Positions 8,804 to 17,657 of a stretch of DNA of 64,000 nt are shown here, in pieces. Both the position numbers and the translations under genes were made by a program. This stretch comes from CADEFX01 sp046154585 (lineage in GTDB: Bacteria; Pseudomonadota; Alphaproteobacteria; Rhizobiales; Hyphomicrobiaceae): assembly GCA_046154585.1 (NCBI GenBank), contig JBJXDX010000103.1:1-64000 (forward strand). Direction: 5' to 3'. Positions within the stretch are counted from its first letter, which is position 1; each line of letters begins with the position of its first letter. Below the pieces are notes generated by a model, which was not told the DNA's origin, did no database searches, and worked only from the letters and a program-made list of their open reading frames with translations.

Positions 8804-10609
8804 ATGGCCATTCGTCAGCTTTCGCCCACAACAATCAACCGCATCGCCGCGGGCGAGGTGATCGAGCGCCCGGCGAGTGTCGTCAAAGAGCTGGTGGAGA
8901 ATGCGATCGACGCGAGCGCGCGGCGAATCGAAGTCGTGACGGCCGGCGGCGGCTTGTCGCTGATCCGAGTCACCGACGACGGCTCGGGCATGGATGCGGA
9001 TGACCTCGCCCTGGCGGTCGAGCGGCATGCGACGTCCAAGCTGACGGACGAGGATCTGTTCAACATCGCCACACTCGGATTTCGCGGCGAGGCGCTGCCA
9101 TCGATCGGTTCGGTGGCGTCGCTGGTGATCCGCACGCGATCGCGGACTGCGGGCAGCGGGCTGGAGTTGGCCGTCGATCGCGGATTGAAGGGCCGCATCG
9201 GTCCGGCCGCCATGAACCCCGGCACCAGCATCGAGGTGCGCGACCTGTTCGCCGCGACGCCGGCGCGATTGAAGTTCATGAAGTCGGAGCGATCCGAGAA
9301 CCAGGCCATATCGGACACCGTGAAACGCCTGGCGATGGCGCATCCGGAGATCGGTTTCAGCCTGACCGTCGGCGAGCGCGCAGGATTGACGCTGCCACCG
9401 TGCGCCCGGGATGCAGCCGGGCGGCTGCAGCGGCTCGGGCGCATCATGGGCCGCGAGTTCCTGGACGATGCGCTGGAGCTTGATGGGCAGCGCGAGGGCA
9501 CCCGCATCTACGGCTTCGCCGGCCTGCCGACGCTGCACCGGCCCGACAGCGGCCTGCAGTTTCTGTTCGTCAACGGACGGCCGGTGCGGGACAGGATGCT
9601 GCTCGGCGCCGTACGTGCGGCCTACGGCGATCTGGTGCCGCGCGGCCGCCATCCGCTGGTGGCGATCTTCGTCGATCTCGAACCGCGCGATGTCGACGTC
9701 AACGTACATCCGACCAAGGCCGAGGTGCGGTTTCGCGATGCAGGGCTCGCGCGCAGCCTTCTGATCGGCGGTCTGCGCGTCGTGCTCGAGCGCGCGGGGC
9801 ATCGCGCCAGCGCGCAGGGCGGCGTGCGTACGCTGGAGACGTTGGTCCGCGGCGCCGGGAGCACGGGTGGCGCGGCGCCCACATCGTCGTGGTCACCGCC
9901 GCTGGCATCACGTGGCAGCAGCATCACCGCAAGCTTTGCTGAGCTGGCACAGGCGCCGCTCGCGGGTCTCGACCAGCCGAGCGCAGATACGTCAGCCGCG
10001 GCAAGGCCGGCGCAGGAGGATCAGCTCGACCGGCCGCTCGGGGCTGCACGGGCGCAATTGCATGAAACGTATATCGTGGCGGAGACGCGAACCTCGGTGG
10101 TCATCGTCGATCAGCATGCCGCGCACGAGCGGCTCGTCTACGAGCGCATGAAGGCGATGCTCGCGAACGGCGGAGTTGCGCGGCAGGGACTGCTCATTCC
10201 CGAGGTGGTCGAGCTCGATGACGACGAGGTTGCGGCCCTGACGGAGGCGACCGCCGATCTCGAGCAGCTTGGTTTGATGATCGAGCCGTTCGGCGCAGGC
10301 GCCGTTATCGTGCGCGAAGCACCGGCGCTGCTGGGCGATACCGACGTGCGCGGCTTGGTGCAGGATTTGGCGCGCAGCCTCATTTCGGACAGCGGCGGCA
10401 GCGTGCTCAAGGAGCGCCTCGAAGCGGTCTGCGCGACCATGGCGTGCCACGGCAGCGTGCGCGCGGGACGGCGGCTGACGCCCGCCGAGATGAATGCCCT
10501 GCTGCGCGACATGGAGGCAACGCCCCATTCGGGCCAGTGCAATCACGGCCGGCCGACCTGGGTGGAGCTCAAGCGCGCCGACGTCGAGCGCCTGTTCGGC
10601 CGCCGCTAA
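8804..10609 (+). CDS. mutL: DNA mismatch repair protein MutL
   Basis: GHKL ATPase that couples MutS mismatch recognition to strand removal. The N-terminal ATPase motifs are clear: NRIAAGEVIERP, VENAIDA, DDGSGM and LGFRGEAL, then the RDLFAATPARLKF segment. The C-terminal domain carries DQHAAHERLVYE, which matches the endonuclease motif DQHA(x)2E(x)4E, and a CNHGRP zinc-site motif. It is therefore an endonuclease-type MutL, as expected where mutH is absent. ATG 8804 begins the canonical MAIRQLSP. Its TAA shares four bases with the stop of the convergent transporter gene. Confidence 0.97.
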   Translation: MAIRQLSPTTINRIAAGEVIERPASVVKELVENAIDASARRIEVVTAGGGLSLIRVTDDGSGMDADDLALAVERHATSKLTDEDLFNIATLGFRGEALPSIGSVASLVIRTRSRTAGSGLELAVDRGLKGRIGPAAMNPGTSIEVRDLFAATPARLKFMKSERSENQAISDTVKRLAMAHPEIGFSLTVGERAGLTLPPCARDAAGRLQRLGRIMGREFLDDALELDGQREGTRIYGFAGLPTLHRPDSGLQFLFVNGRPVRDRMLLGAVRAAYGDLVPRGRHPLVAIFVDLEPRDVDVNVHPTKAEVRFRDAGLARSLLIGGLRVVLERAGHRASAQGGVRTLETLVRGAGSTGGAAPTSSWSPPLASRGSSITASFAELAQAPLAGLDQPSADTSAAARPAQEDQLDRPLGAARAQLHETYIVAETRTSVVIVDQHAAHERLVYERMKAMLANGGVARQGLLIPEVVELDDDEVAALTEATADLEQLGLMIEPFGAGAVIVREAPALLGDTDVRGLVQDLARSLISDSGGSVLKERLEAVCATMACHGSVRAGRRLTPAEMNALLRDMEATPHSGQCNHGRPTWVELKRADVERLFGRR

Positions 10610-11634
10610 CTCGCGGGCGGCCGCGCCAAGGCCTCCGTCACGGCAGGACGCCCGGCCGAGATGATGACGAACACGCCCACCGCGACAACCGCAATGGCCG
10701 GCAGGATCTGCCAGTCGACCGGCATTGGGTGCAGCCAGCCTGCGGTGACAACAAGCTCCTGAGCGGCGAGCGTCACGAGAGGCGTGAAGGCGGTCGCCGC
10801 AATGAAGTTCTGCGTACCGATCTTCACGACCGAAGAGAAGGACAGATACTGCATGGCCGTCAGCACGACAGCACCGACGAGCAAGGAGACAAGAAGCGTC
10901 GGCAGGTGCAGGAACTGATCCAGCGTCGGAAGCCACTGAGCCGGGCCTAGTAGCCCTCCGGCGCGCGCAGCCAGCAATGCAGCCACCAGCATCGTACCGG
11001 CAATGGATGTGGAGAGCAGCACAAGGCCCGTCACGCGCATCTTGTCGATGACGGTGACCGCGCTGCAATTCCAGGGATGAAACTCGGTCGCGTAGGTCCG
11101 CATGCTCATGACGATGGCGCAGGCAAACGCCAGGGCGAGGCCAGGAATAGCCTTTTCCGGCGGCATCCCGCTCGAGAGCCCGAGGATGCCCGCCGTCACG
11201 AAGCCGGCGCCAAGCAAGGCGCGGGCGGCTGGTCGCCTGCCGGTGACGCCGTAGCCCATGGCCATCGCGACCGGGATGGCAAGCCGCGTCAGAACGCTGG
11301 CTTCGGCCGGCGTCACGTACCACAGCGTTAGGAAGTAAAAGGCCTCCATGCCGATGATGCCCGCGCCGACCAGCCAGCTCAGGGGCGCCAGCATGATGCG
11401 CACGGACTCGGATCCGGGGCCTGCCACCGCGACCAGCATCACGGCAGCGGTCAGCATCGCATACACGAGAAACACGATCGGGTGCGCGCCCACGGTGTGC
11501 GCAACCACGTAGCTGAGATTGAGCAACGTGATGGTGAGGATGAAGAGGCCTGCCTCGATCCATCCGCTCGGGGTCCGCCGCGCGCCATCCGCGGGCGTGC
11601 CGGCGGGTTGCGGCGCGTTCGCTTGCTGCATCAT
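10606..11634 (-). CDS. EamA/DMT-family membrane transporter
   Basis: A 342-aa integral membrane protein with about ten hydrophobic segments arranged as two halves, as in the drug/metabolite transporter superfamily. The substrate cannot be deduced. Its start overlaps the stop of rsmD by four bases (11631-11634), so it is the last gene of a reverse-strand run rluB-rsmD-transporter. The convergent stop codon overlaps that of mutL. Confidence 0.82.
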   Translation of the reverse strand: MMQQANAPQPAGTPADGARRTPSGWIEAGLFILTITLLNLSYVVAHTVGAHPIVFLVYAMLTAAVMLVAVAGPGSESVRIMLAPLSWLVGAGIIGMEAFYFLTLWYVTPAEASVLTRLAIPVAMAMGYGVTGRRPAARALLGAGFVTAGILGLSSGMPPEKAIPGLALAFACAIVMSMRTYATEFHPWNCSAVTVIDKMRVTGLVLLSTSIAGTMLVAALLAARAGGLLGPAQWLPTLDQFLHLPTLLVSLLVGAVVLTAMQYLSFSSVVKIGTQNFIAATAFTPLVTLAAQELVVTAGWLHPMPVDWQILPAIAVVAVGVFVIISAGRPAVTEALARPPAS

Positions 11635-12191
11635 GTGCCCCGATAGCGCGCGAACAGCGCCTGGGTATCGCCCCAGCGGCGCACGTCCATGATCTCGAAC
11701 CCTTCAGGCCAATCGATCACCGCATCGGACCGTTCCTCGACCACGGCGAGAGCGCCCGGAGCGAGCCAACCGCCGCCAGCTACGGCCGCCAGCGCTTTCC
11801 CGGCCAAGCCCTGGCCGTACGGCGGATCGAGAAATGCGAGCATGAACGCGTCTTGCTGCACTGCGCCGAGCCTTACGACATCGGCTGCCCGCACTTCGGC
11901 GCGGGCGGCAATGCCAAGGGCATCGATATTGCGCTCGATCAGCGCGCGGGCGGACGCGCTCTTCTCGACGAAGAGACAGAATGCGGCACCACGTGACAAG
12001 GCTTCCAGGCCGAGTGCGCCCGTGCCGGCAAACAGGTCCAGGACACGGGCGCCGTCGATCGAAACGTCCGTCGCGGCATGGGCCAGGATGTTGAAGATGG
12101 CGCCGCGCACGCGGTCGGAGGTCGGCCGAATGGCGTCGGACTTGGGGCCTAGAAGCGTGCGGCCCCGCAAGCTGCCGGCCACGATTCTCAC
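11631..12191 (-). CDS. rsmD: 16S rRNA (guanine966-N2)-methyltransferase
   Basis: Methylates G966 of 16S rRNA on the assembled small subunit. The 186-aa protein begins at a GTG with the family-typical RIVAGSLRGR. It carries the SAM-binding LDLFAGTGALGLEALSRG and the catalytic motif LDPPYG. The start codon overlaps the stop of the upstream pseudouridine synthase gene by four bases, so the two RNA-modification genes are coupled. The frame remains open far upstream, but GTG 12191 fits both the family start and the overlap. Confidence 0.94.
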   Translation of the reverse strand: MRIVAGSLRGRTLLGPKSDAIRPTSDRVRGAIFNILAHAATDVSIDGARVLDLFAGTGALGLEALSRGAAFCLFVEKSASARALIERNIDALGIAARAEVRAADVVRLGAVQQDAFMLAFLDPPYGQGLAGKALAAVAGGGWLAPGALAVVEERSDAVIDWPEGFEIMDVRRWGDTQALFARYRGT

Positions 12192-13144
12192 GCGTCGCCG
12201 TCCCGGATGGCTGCCTTTGCGCCGACGCGCCGATCGCGCGCGGCATCGGCCTCGTCGCGCAGGCCCAGCTCGCGAGCGAGCTTGAGGCCGAGCTGGTCGG
12301 CCAGAATGCGGCGGGGCACGACCTCGACGGCGCCGGGCGCCAGATCGAGAAGTTGGAAGGGTCCGAACGACAAGCGGATCAGCCGGTTCACGTCGAGGCT
12401 GAGCGTGGACAGCACATTGCGCACCTCGCGGTTCTTGCCCTCGCGCAGGCTGAGCGTCATCCAGACGTTGCTGCCCTGCGTGGAATCGAGCTTGGCTTCG
12501 ATGGGCCCATAGCGTACCCCGTCGACCTCGATGCCGTCCTTGAGCTTGTCCAGCGCCTCCTGGGTGACCTTGCCGTGCGCGCGGACGCGATAGCGGCGCA
12601 GCCAGCCTGTCGACGGCAGCTCCAGGTGGCGCGCGAGCGCGCCGTCGTTGGTCAGCAGCAGCAGGCCCTCGGTGTTGAGGTCGAGGCGGCCAACCGACAT
12701 CACCCTCGGCATCTCGGGCGGGAGCTTCCCGAACACGGTCGGGCGGCCCTCGGGATCGCGATGCGTCGTCACGACCCCGCGCGTCTTGTGATACCGCCAC
12801 AGGCGCACCGGCTCGGCAGCCGGCAGCGGCTTGCCGTCGACCAGCACGGTGTCCGATGGATTCACGTCGCGTGCTGGACTCTTGAGAAGCTCGCCGTTGA
12901 CGCTGACACGCCCGGCCTCGATCCAACGCTCGGCATCGCGGCGCGAGCAAAGCCCGGCGCGGGCCATGGCTTTGGCAATGCGCATGGTCTCGGTTGGTGC
13001 GCCACCGGCCGCCTGGGACGCACGCGATGGCTGGGCAGACGAGGAACGCCGAGGCGCTCCGCTCGCGGCGGCGGCCTTGCGCGGGCCGGCCGTCGGGCGG
13101 ATGCGGTCGTCGGGGCGGCGTTGACCGGAGCGCCGGTTCGGCAT
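12188..13144 (-). CDS. rluB: rRNA pseudouridine synthase, RsuA/RluB family
   Basis: Converts uridine to pseudouridine in rRNA. After a basic, low-complexity N-terminal tail of about 50 residues comes an S4 RNA-binding domain (RIAKAMARAGLCSRRDAE). The catalytic domain contains GRLDLNTEGLLLLTNDG with the essential Asp, and LREGKNREVRN later. The family members RluB, RsuA and RluE are hard to separate by eye; RluB is the usual call for large-subunit enzymes of this length. It is divergent from tadA with a 44-base gap. Confidence 0.88.
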   Translation of the reverse strand: MPNRRSGQRRPDDRIRPTAGPRKAAAASGAPRRSSSAQPSRASQAAGGAPTETMRIAKAMARAGLCSRRDAERWIEAGRVSVNGELLKSPARDVNPSDTVLVDGKPLPAAEPVRLWRYHKTRGVVTTHRDPEGRPTVFGKLPPEMPRVMSVGRLDLNTEGLLLLTNDGALARHLELPSTGWLRRYRVRAHGKVTQEALDKLKDGIEVDGVRYGPIEAKLDSTQGSNVWMTLSLREGKNREVRNVLSTLSLDVNRLIRLSFGPFQLLDLAPGAVEVVPRRILADQLGLKLARELGLRDEADAARDRRVGAKAAIRDGDA

Positions 13145-13188
13145 GTTATGGGTCCGAATGACTATCGTTCGAGTGAGCGACGCCCCTT

Positions 13189-13647
13189 ATGACACCCTTC
13201 GCGCCGACGAACCACATGCAGCGTGCGCTGGCCGAAGCTGCGGCCGCGGGCGACCGTGCAGAAGTGCCCGTCGGGGCGGTCGTGGTGGCTTCGGACGGGA
13301 TTGTATTGGCCTCGGCGGGAAACCGGACGCGGGAACTCAGAGATCCGACAGCGCATGCAGAGCTGCTGGCCATCCGGGCGGCCTGCGCGGCGCTTGGCGC
13401 AGAACGGCTAGCCGATTGCGACCTCTACGTCACGCTAGAGCCCTGCGCGATGTGCGCGGCCGCCATCTCGTTCGCGCGCATCCGGCGGTTGTATTTCGCA
13501 GCCTCGGATCCGAAGGGCGGCGGCGTCGAGCACGGTGCCCGCGTCTTCAGCCACGCGACTTGCCACCACGCGCCGGAGGTTTACGGCGGGATCGGCGAGA
13601 CCGAGGCCGCGCAGCTGCTTGTGGCGTTTTTTTCTGAGCGGCGATAG
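13189..13647 (+). CDS. tadA: tRNA-specific adenosine deaminase
   Basis: Deaminates A34 to inosine in tRNA-Arg, enabling wobble decoding. The zinc-dependent deaminase motifs are H56-A-E58 (TAHAELLA) and PCxxC at C86/C89 (LEPCAMC), with E58 as proton shuttle. The length of 152 aa is normal. Its last 101 bases overlap, in antisense, the 3' end of the HExxH-protein gene on the reverse strand. Confidence 0.94.
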   Translation: MTPFAPTNHMQRALAEAAAAGDRAEVPVGAVVVASDGIVLASAGNRTRELRDPTAHAELLAIRAACAALGAERLADCDLYVTLEPCAMCAAAISFARIRRLYFAASDPKGGGVEHGARVFSHATCHHAPEVYGGIGETEAAQLLVAFFSERR

Positions 13648-14245
13648 TTGCGGCGCGGCGCGCCGTCTCGTCGAAGCCAAGGGCTTCCGGCGTGCGGATC
13701 GGAGCGATGCCATGTGCCTCGTAGAGCTGCCCGAGGGGCGCAGCATCGGCAATGACGGTACGGTAGATCCAGCGGTAGCCCCATTGGGTGTCGGCCACGG
13801 CGATGGCGCGCTCCCGGCCGATCAATTCGGTCATGGCCGCAACCTCGAGCCAGCAGACGACGAGGTGCACATAGGTCTGCTCGTAGTTGCGCGCGCCTTC
13901 GGGCAGTTTCGTCGGCGCCGTGGGATAGCGGCGTACCAGCTCGTCGAAGAATGGGGCGACTGGATCATGGTCATGCCCGCCGAGACGCCAGAGATACCAG
14001 TGCATCTGCTCGTGCAGATACGTCGACAGCAGCAGATCCTCGGTCTCGGCAAAGCGGGTGCCGAGTGTGAGGATGGGATGGCTGTGCGTCGGCCCAGCGG
14101 GAACTATGCGCACGTGACGCGTGAATTCGAAGCGCGCAAGATTATGCCGCACGCGAAGCGCCGACAGCAGCGCGCGAATGCGCACGGCCTCGCGCTCGGC
14201 GTGGTCCAGCTCGATATCGATGCGAAATTCGTCCCAGCGCGGCAT
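13547..14245 (-). CDS. Unknown protein with HExxH zinc-metalloprotease-like motif
   Basis: A 232-aa protein of unknown family. Residues 78-82 read HEQMH, an intact HExxH motif inside a helix-like stretch (STYLHEQMHWYLW), followed by acidic and histidine residues (GGHDHDP). This suggests a zincin-like metal site. There is no signal peptide, so it is probably cytoplasmic. The C-terminal 30 residues are rich in Arg, Lys and Pro and lie over the antisense end of tadA. ATG 14245 is preferred; an in-frame ATG at 14278 would add 11 residues. Confidence 0.65.
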   Translation of the reverse strand: MPRWDEFRIDIELDHAEREAVRIRALLSALRVRHNLARFEFTRHVRIVPAGPTHSHPILTLGTRFAETEDLLLSTYLHEQMHWYLWRLGGHDHDPVAPFFDELVRRYPTAPTKLPEGARNYEQTYVHLVVCWLEVAAMTELIGRERAIAVADTQWGYRWIYRTVIADAAPLGQLYEAHGIAPIRTPEALGFDETARRAATIAAQKKTPQAAARPRSRRSRRKPPARGGKSRG

Positions 14246-14367
14246 TGACCCCGGCCTGCCGTTGCAAGCCGGGACCATGACGGAAGCAGGTGCGCGCGCA
14301 AATGTGGCGTGTCCGCATCTGTGGACAGAAAAGCGAATGGAACCAAGAGCTAAGAGACTGCGACGAT

Positions 14368-15342
14368 CTATTTTCTCTTGCGCGGCTTCGGCAGACTCAG
14401 CTTGAGGCCTTTCAACCGCTTCTGTCTCGGCTCAGGCGGCGCGACGTCAAGCTGTGCTGCTGGCGCGGGGATGATTGCGCGTCCCAGCACGCGCCCGAGT
14501 TCCCGCTTCAAGGCGTCCTTCGCGGGTGCGGCGGCCGCCAGCACGTCCTTGAGCTTGTGAAACTCGAGCGCGTGGAAGGCATAGACATCGACATCGATGT
14601 AGATGTCGGGCCGCATCGATTTCAGTTTCTCGCGCACGATCGAGCGCTGCAGGATCTGCGTGGCGGCGAAAACCGCTTCCATGGCACGCGGTCCGCCGGC
14701 ACCGTCAGGCTCGCGCGCGGCGCCCGACACATCGATGGCAACAGTGATGTCGGCGCGCCCGGCGATCAGATCGAACGGCAGCGGATTGACGAGACCGCCG
14801 TCCATGAGCTGACGGCCTTCGAGCGTCACGGGTTGAAAGATTGCGGGAAGCGCAATGCTGGCTGCTACCGCCTGCGCGAGCAGGCCCTCCTTCAGCACGA
14901 CCTGCGTCTGGGCGTAGAAGTCAGTGGCGACCACTTCGAGGGGGATGGAAAGGCCGGAAAAATCCTTCGGCATACGCGACGGCAGGATCAGGTCCAGCAG
15001 AGCCGCTGGTTTGAGCAGCGCGCTACGCAGCGGCAAGAAGTTGAAAAGCTTCTGTACGGGGTCAGCGCGTGCGTTGAGCAGATTGCGCGCGAACTCGAAG
15101 CGCTGCCCGAGGGTTTCCTCGGTGTGCGCGCGGATCAACGCTGCCGAGAGCCCCGCCGCATAGGCAGCGCCGAACACGGCCCCGATCGATGTGCCGGCGA
15201 TGACGACCGGGCGGATGTTCAGCTCCTCCAGCGCCTCTATCATCAGGATGTGGGCAAGGCCGCGTGCGCCGCCGCCGCCCAAGGCCAGCGCGATGGTCGG
15301 CTGCTTGGCCGGGAGTTGAGGCGGAGGCAGCGCTTCATTCAT
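14368..15342 (-). CDS. Patatin-like phospholipase (RssA-type)
   Basis: A 324-aa serine lipid acyl hydrolase of the patatin family. It has the oxyanion-hole loop GGGGARG (residues 22-28), the nucleophile elbow GTSIG with S52, and the partner Asp in DGG at 181-183. Together these give the Ser-Asp dyad. The C terminus is Lys/Arg-rich, which could favour contact with membrane phospholipids. It follows the dehalogenase-like gene on the same strand with a 16-base gap, so it may belong to the purD-led operon. Confidence 0.88.
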   Translation of the reverse strand: MNEALPPPQLPAKQPTIALALGGGGARGLAHILMIEALEELNIRPVVIAGTSIGAVFGAAYAAGLSAALIRAHTEETLGQRFEFARNLLNARADPVQKLFNFLPLRSALLKPAALLDLILPSRMPKDFSGLSIPLEVVATDFYAQTQVVLKEGLLAQAVAASIALPAIFQPVTLEGRQLMDGGLVNPLPFDLIAGRADITVAIDVSGAAREPDGAGGPRAMEAVFAATQILQRSIVREKLKSMRPDIYIDVDVYAFHALEFHKLKDVLAAAAPAKDALKRELGRVLGRAIIPAPAAQLDVAPPEPRQKRLKGLKLSLPKPRKRK

Positions 15343-15358
15343 GGCCGGTCGCAGGAGC

Positions 15359-16276
15359 TCACATCTTGCCGATACCCGCCGCCAGGAACGGGACTATATG
15401 CGCCAGCGTCTCGGCCGGCTTTTCCTCGGGCAGGAAATGACCCGAGACGACACCCTGGCCGACGACCTCGGTGCACCACTGGCGCCAGATGTCGAGCGGT
15501 CCGGTGAAGAAGGCGTTCTCGCGCTCCTGTCCCCACAAGGCCAGCACAGGGCAGGCGATCTTGCGGCCGACGGCGCGATCCGCATCGTCGAACGCGACGT
15601 CGCAGGTGGCGCCGGCACGATAGTCCTCGCAGCCGGTGTGAATGCGGGCGGGATCGCGGAAGGCCGCGCGATAGTGCTCCAGCGCCTCGGGCGCAAAGGC
15701 CGAAAGATTCTTTGCCCCCGTCCATTGCGCCAGCATGTGCTCGAGGAAGAACATGGGACTGCCGCCGATCATCGTCTCTGGGAACGGCCTCGGCTGCGCC
15801 AGAAGCGCCCAGTGGAAGCGCGCCATGGCCGTCGAGCGGCGCATGTCGTCCCACGCAGACCAGGTCGGGACGATGTCGAGCGTGACGAGGCGGGTAACGG
15901 CCGCTGGATGATCGAGCGCGAGGCGGTAGCCGACGCGTGCGCCACGATCGTGGCTCAAAACCATGAACCGCTCGTGGCCCAACTCCCGCATGACCGCCAC
16001 GAAATCGGCCGCCATCGCACGCTTGGAATAGGCTAGATGCTTGGCATCGGTCTCCGGCATCGAGCTCTGCCCGTAGCCGCGAAGGTCCGGGATGACGAGC
16101 GTGAACTGCGTGGCCAGCTCCGGCGCGACCTTGTGCCAGCACACATGCGTCTGCGGATAGCCGTGCAGCAGAAGCAGTGGCGGTCCGGAACCGCCGACAC
16201 GCGCGAAAATCTCGGCGCCATCCGTCTTGATGCGGCGCTCGGCAAAACCCGGAAACAGATCAGGCAACGCGGTCAT
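15359..16276 (-). CDS. Haloacetate (fluoroacetate) dehalogenase
   Basis: An alpha/beta hydrolase expected to convert haloacetate to glycolate plus halide through an aspartyl ester. Counting from ATG 16276, all active-site residues established for the Rhodopseudomonas palustris fluoroacetate dehalogenase occur at the same positions. They are nucleophile D110, carboxylate-binding R111 and R114, structural D134, fluoride-pocket H155, W156 and Y219, W185, and catalytic H280. The match in spacing as well as identity makes this more specific than a generic hydrolase call. Its start overlaps the purD stop by four bases. Substrate range (fluoro versus chloroacetate) cannot be read from sequence. Confidence 0.88.
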   Translation of the reverse strand: MTALPDLFPGFAERRIKTDGAEIFARVGGSGPPLLLLHGYPQTHVCWHKVAPELATQFTLVIPDLRGYGQSSMPETDAKHLAYSKRAMAADFVAVMRELGHERFMVLSHDRGARVGYRLALDHPAAVTRLVTLDIVPTWSAWDDMRRSTAMARFHWALLAQPRPFPETMIGGSPMFFLEHMLAQWTGAKNLSAFAPEALEHYRAAFRDPARIHTGCEDYRAGATCDVAFDDADRAVGRKIACPVLALWGQERENAFFTGPLDIWRQWCTEVVGQGVVSGHFLPEEKPAETLAHIVPFLAAGIGKM

Positions 16277-17553
16277 GCGGACTTCTCCCGGGCGATCGCC
16301 CTCCAGCCGATGTCCTTGCGGCAGAAGCCGCCGGGCCAGTCTATCATCGCGATTGCGGCATAGGCGCGGGCATGTGCCTCCGCGACGGTCCTGCCGCGGG
16401 CAGCGACGTTCAGGACGCGCCCGCCGGTGGCCAGCAGGCGGTCACCCTCGCGCGCCGTGCCGGCGTGGAAAATTTCGACGCCTTCGCTGTTGCCGGCCGC
16501 ATCGAGGCCGCGGATTTCGCTTCCTTTCGCGTAGTCGCCCGGATAGCCGTTGGCGGCGAGGACGACGGCAAGGGCCGGATCATCGTGCCATCTGAGATCG
16601 AAGTTCGCGAGCACACCATCAGCCGTGGCGACAAGGGCCGGCAGCAGGTCCGACTTCAGGCGCAGCAAGAGGACCTGACATTCGGGATCGCCGAAACGGA
16701 CGTTGTATTCGTAGAGCTTGGGTCCGTCCTGCGTGATCATGACGCCAAGAAATAGGACGCCCTTGAAGGGCGTACCGCGCCTGGCCATGCCTTCGACCGT
16801 GGGGCGGATGATCTCGTCCATGGTGCGGCGAATCATGTCAGGCGTCATGATGGGCGCCGGCGAATAGGCACCCATACCGCCGGTATTGGTCCCCGTGTCG
16901 CCATCGCCGACGCGCTTGTGATCCTGGGCCGTTGCAAGCGCCAGCACCGTCTTGCCGTCGCACAGCGCGAAGAAGCTCGCTTCCTCGCCTTCGAGAAATT
17001 CCTCGACCACGACCGTCGCGCCGGCTGCGCCGAACGCGCCCTCGATGCAGGCATCGACGGCCCGCTCCGCGTCCGCCACGGTTGCTGCGATAATGACGCC
17101 CTTGCCAGCCGCCAGACCGTCGGCCTTGATGACGATGGGTAGTTTCTGAGTCGCGAGATAAGCCTTCGCGGCTGCAGCCGAAGCGAAGATGCCGTAGGCG
17201 CCCGTGGGAATCGCGCACTCGCGGCACAACTCCTTGGTGAATCCCTTGGAGCCCTCAAGCTGTGCCGCGGCCTTGCTCGGCCCGAAATACTTGATCCCGG
17301 CACGCGCCAGATCATCGCCGAGCCCGGCAACCAAAGGCGCCTCGGGGCCGATGACCACAAAATCTATGGATTTGTCCTTGCAAAACGCAATGACCTGCGC
17401 ATGGTCCGCAGCATCGAGTGGTACACATTCGGCAACTTGCGCGATACCGGCGTTGCCCGGACCGCAGTAGAGCTTGGTCAGCAGTGGACTTGCCGAGATC
17501 GCCCAGGCGAGAGCATGCTCCCGGCCGCCAGATCCGATCAGAAGGACATTCAT
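16273..17553 (-). CDS. purD: Phosphoribosylamine-glycine ligase
   Basis: Second step of purine synthesis: ATP-dependent joining of phosphoribosylamine and glycine. The N terminus MNVLLIGSGGREHALAW is the family signature. ATP-grasp motifs include KADGLAAGKGV and the later VRFGDPECQ. The length of 426 aa is typical. ATG 17553 is chosen by that signature, although the frame stays open upstream. It is divergent from xseA, and the intervening 104 bases presumably hold both promoters. Confidence 0.96.
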   Translation of the reverse strand: MNVLLIGSGGREHALAWAISASPLLTKLYCGPGNAGIAQVAECVPLDAADHAQVIAFCKDKSIDFVVIGPEAPLVAGLGDDLARAGIKYFGPSKAAAQLEGSKGFTKELCRECAIPTGAYGIFASAAAAKAYLATQKLPIVIKADGLAAGKGVIIAATVADAERAVDACIEGAFGAAGATVVVEEFLEGEEASFFALCDGKTVLALATAQDHKRVGDGDTGTNTGGMGAYSPAPIMTPDMIRRTMDEIIRPTVEGMARRGTPFKGVLFLGVMITQDGPKLYEYNVRFGDPECQVLLLRLKSDLLPALVATADGVLANFDLRWHDDPALAVVLAANGYPGDYAKGSEIRGLDAAGNSEGVEIFHAGTAREGDRLLATGGRVLNVAARGRTVAEAHARAYAAIAMIDWPGGFCRKDIGWRAIAREKSA

Positions 17554-17657
17554 GAGGCACAGGCTCCCGCAAGGCTCTGGAAACGCTGCTTCCGAAGGCC
17601 GCGCTTCGGCCGCCTTCATGTACCATCGAATGCCCTGGCAACAAACGGGGGTGGATC

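Noticed and set aside
15359..16276. Epoxide hydrolase as the function of the alpha/beta hydrolase
   Set aside because: The DRGAR and RFHW residues and the conserved spacing to Y219 and H280 fit haloacetate dehalogenases. The paired lid tyrosines expected for epoxide hydrolases were not identified.
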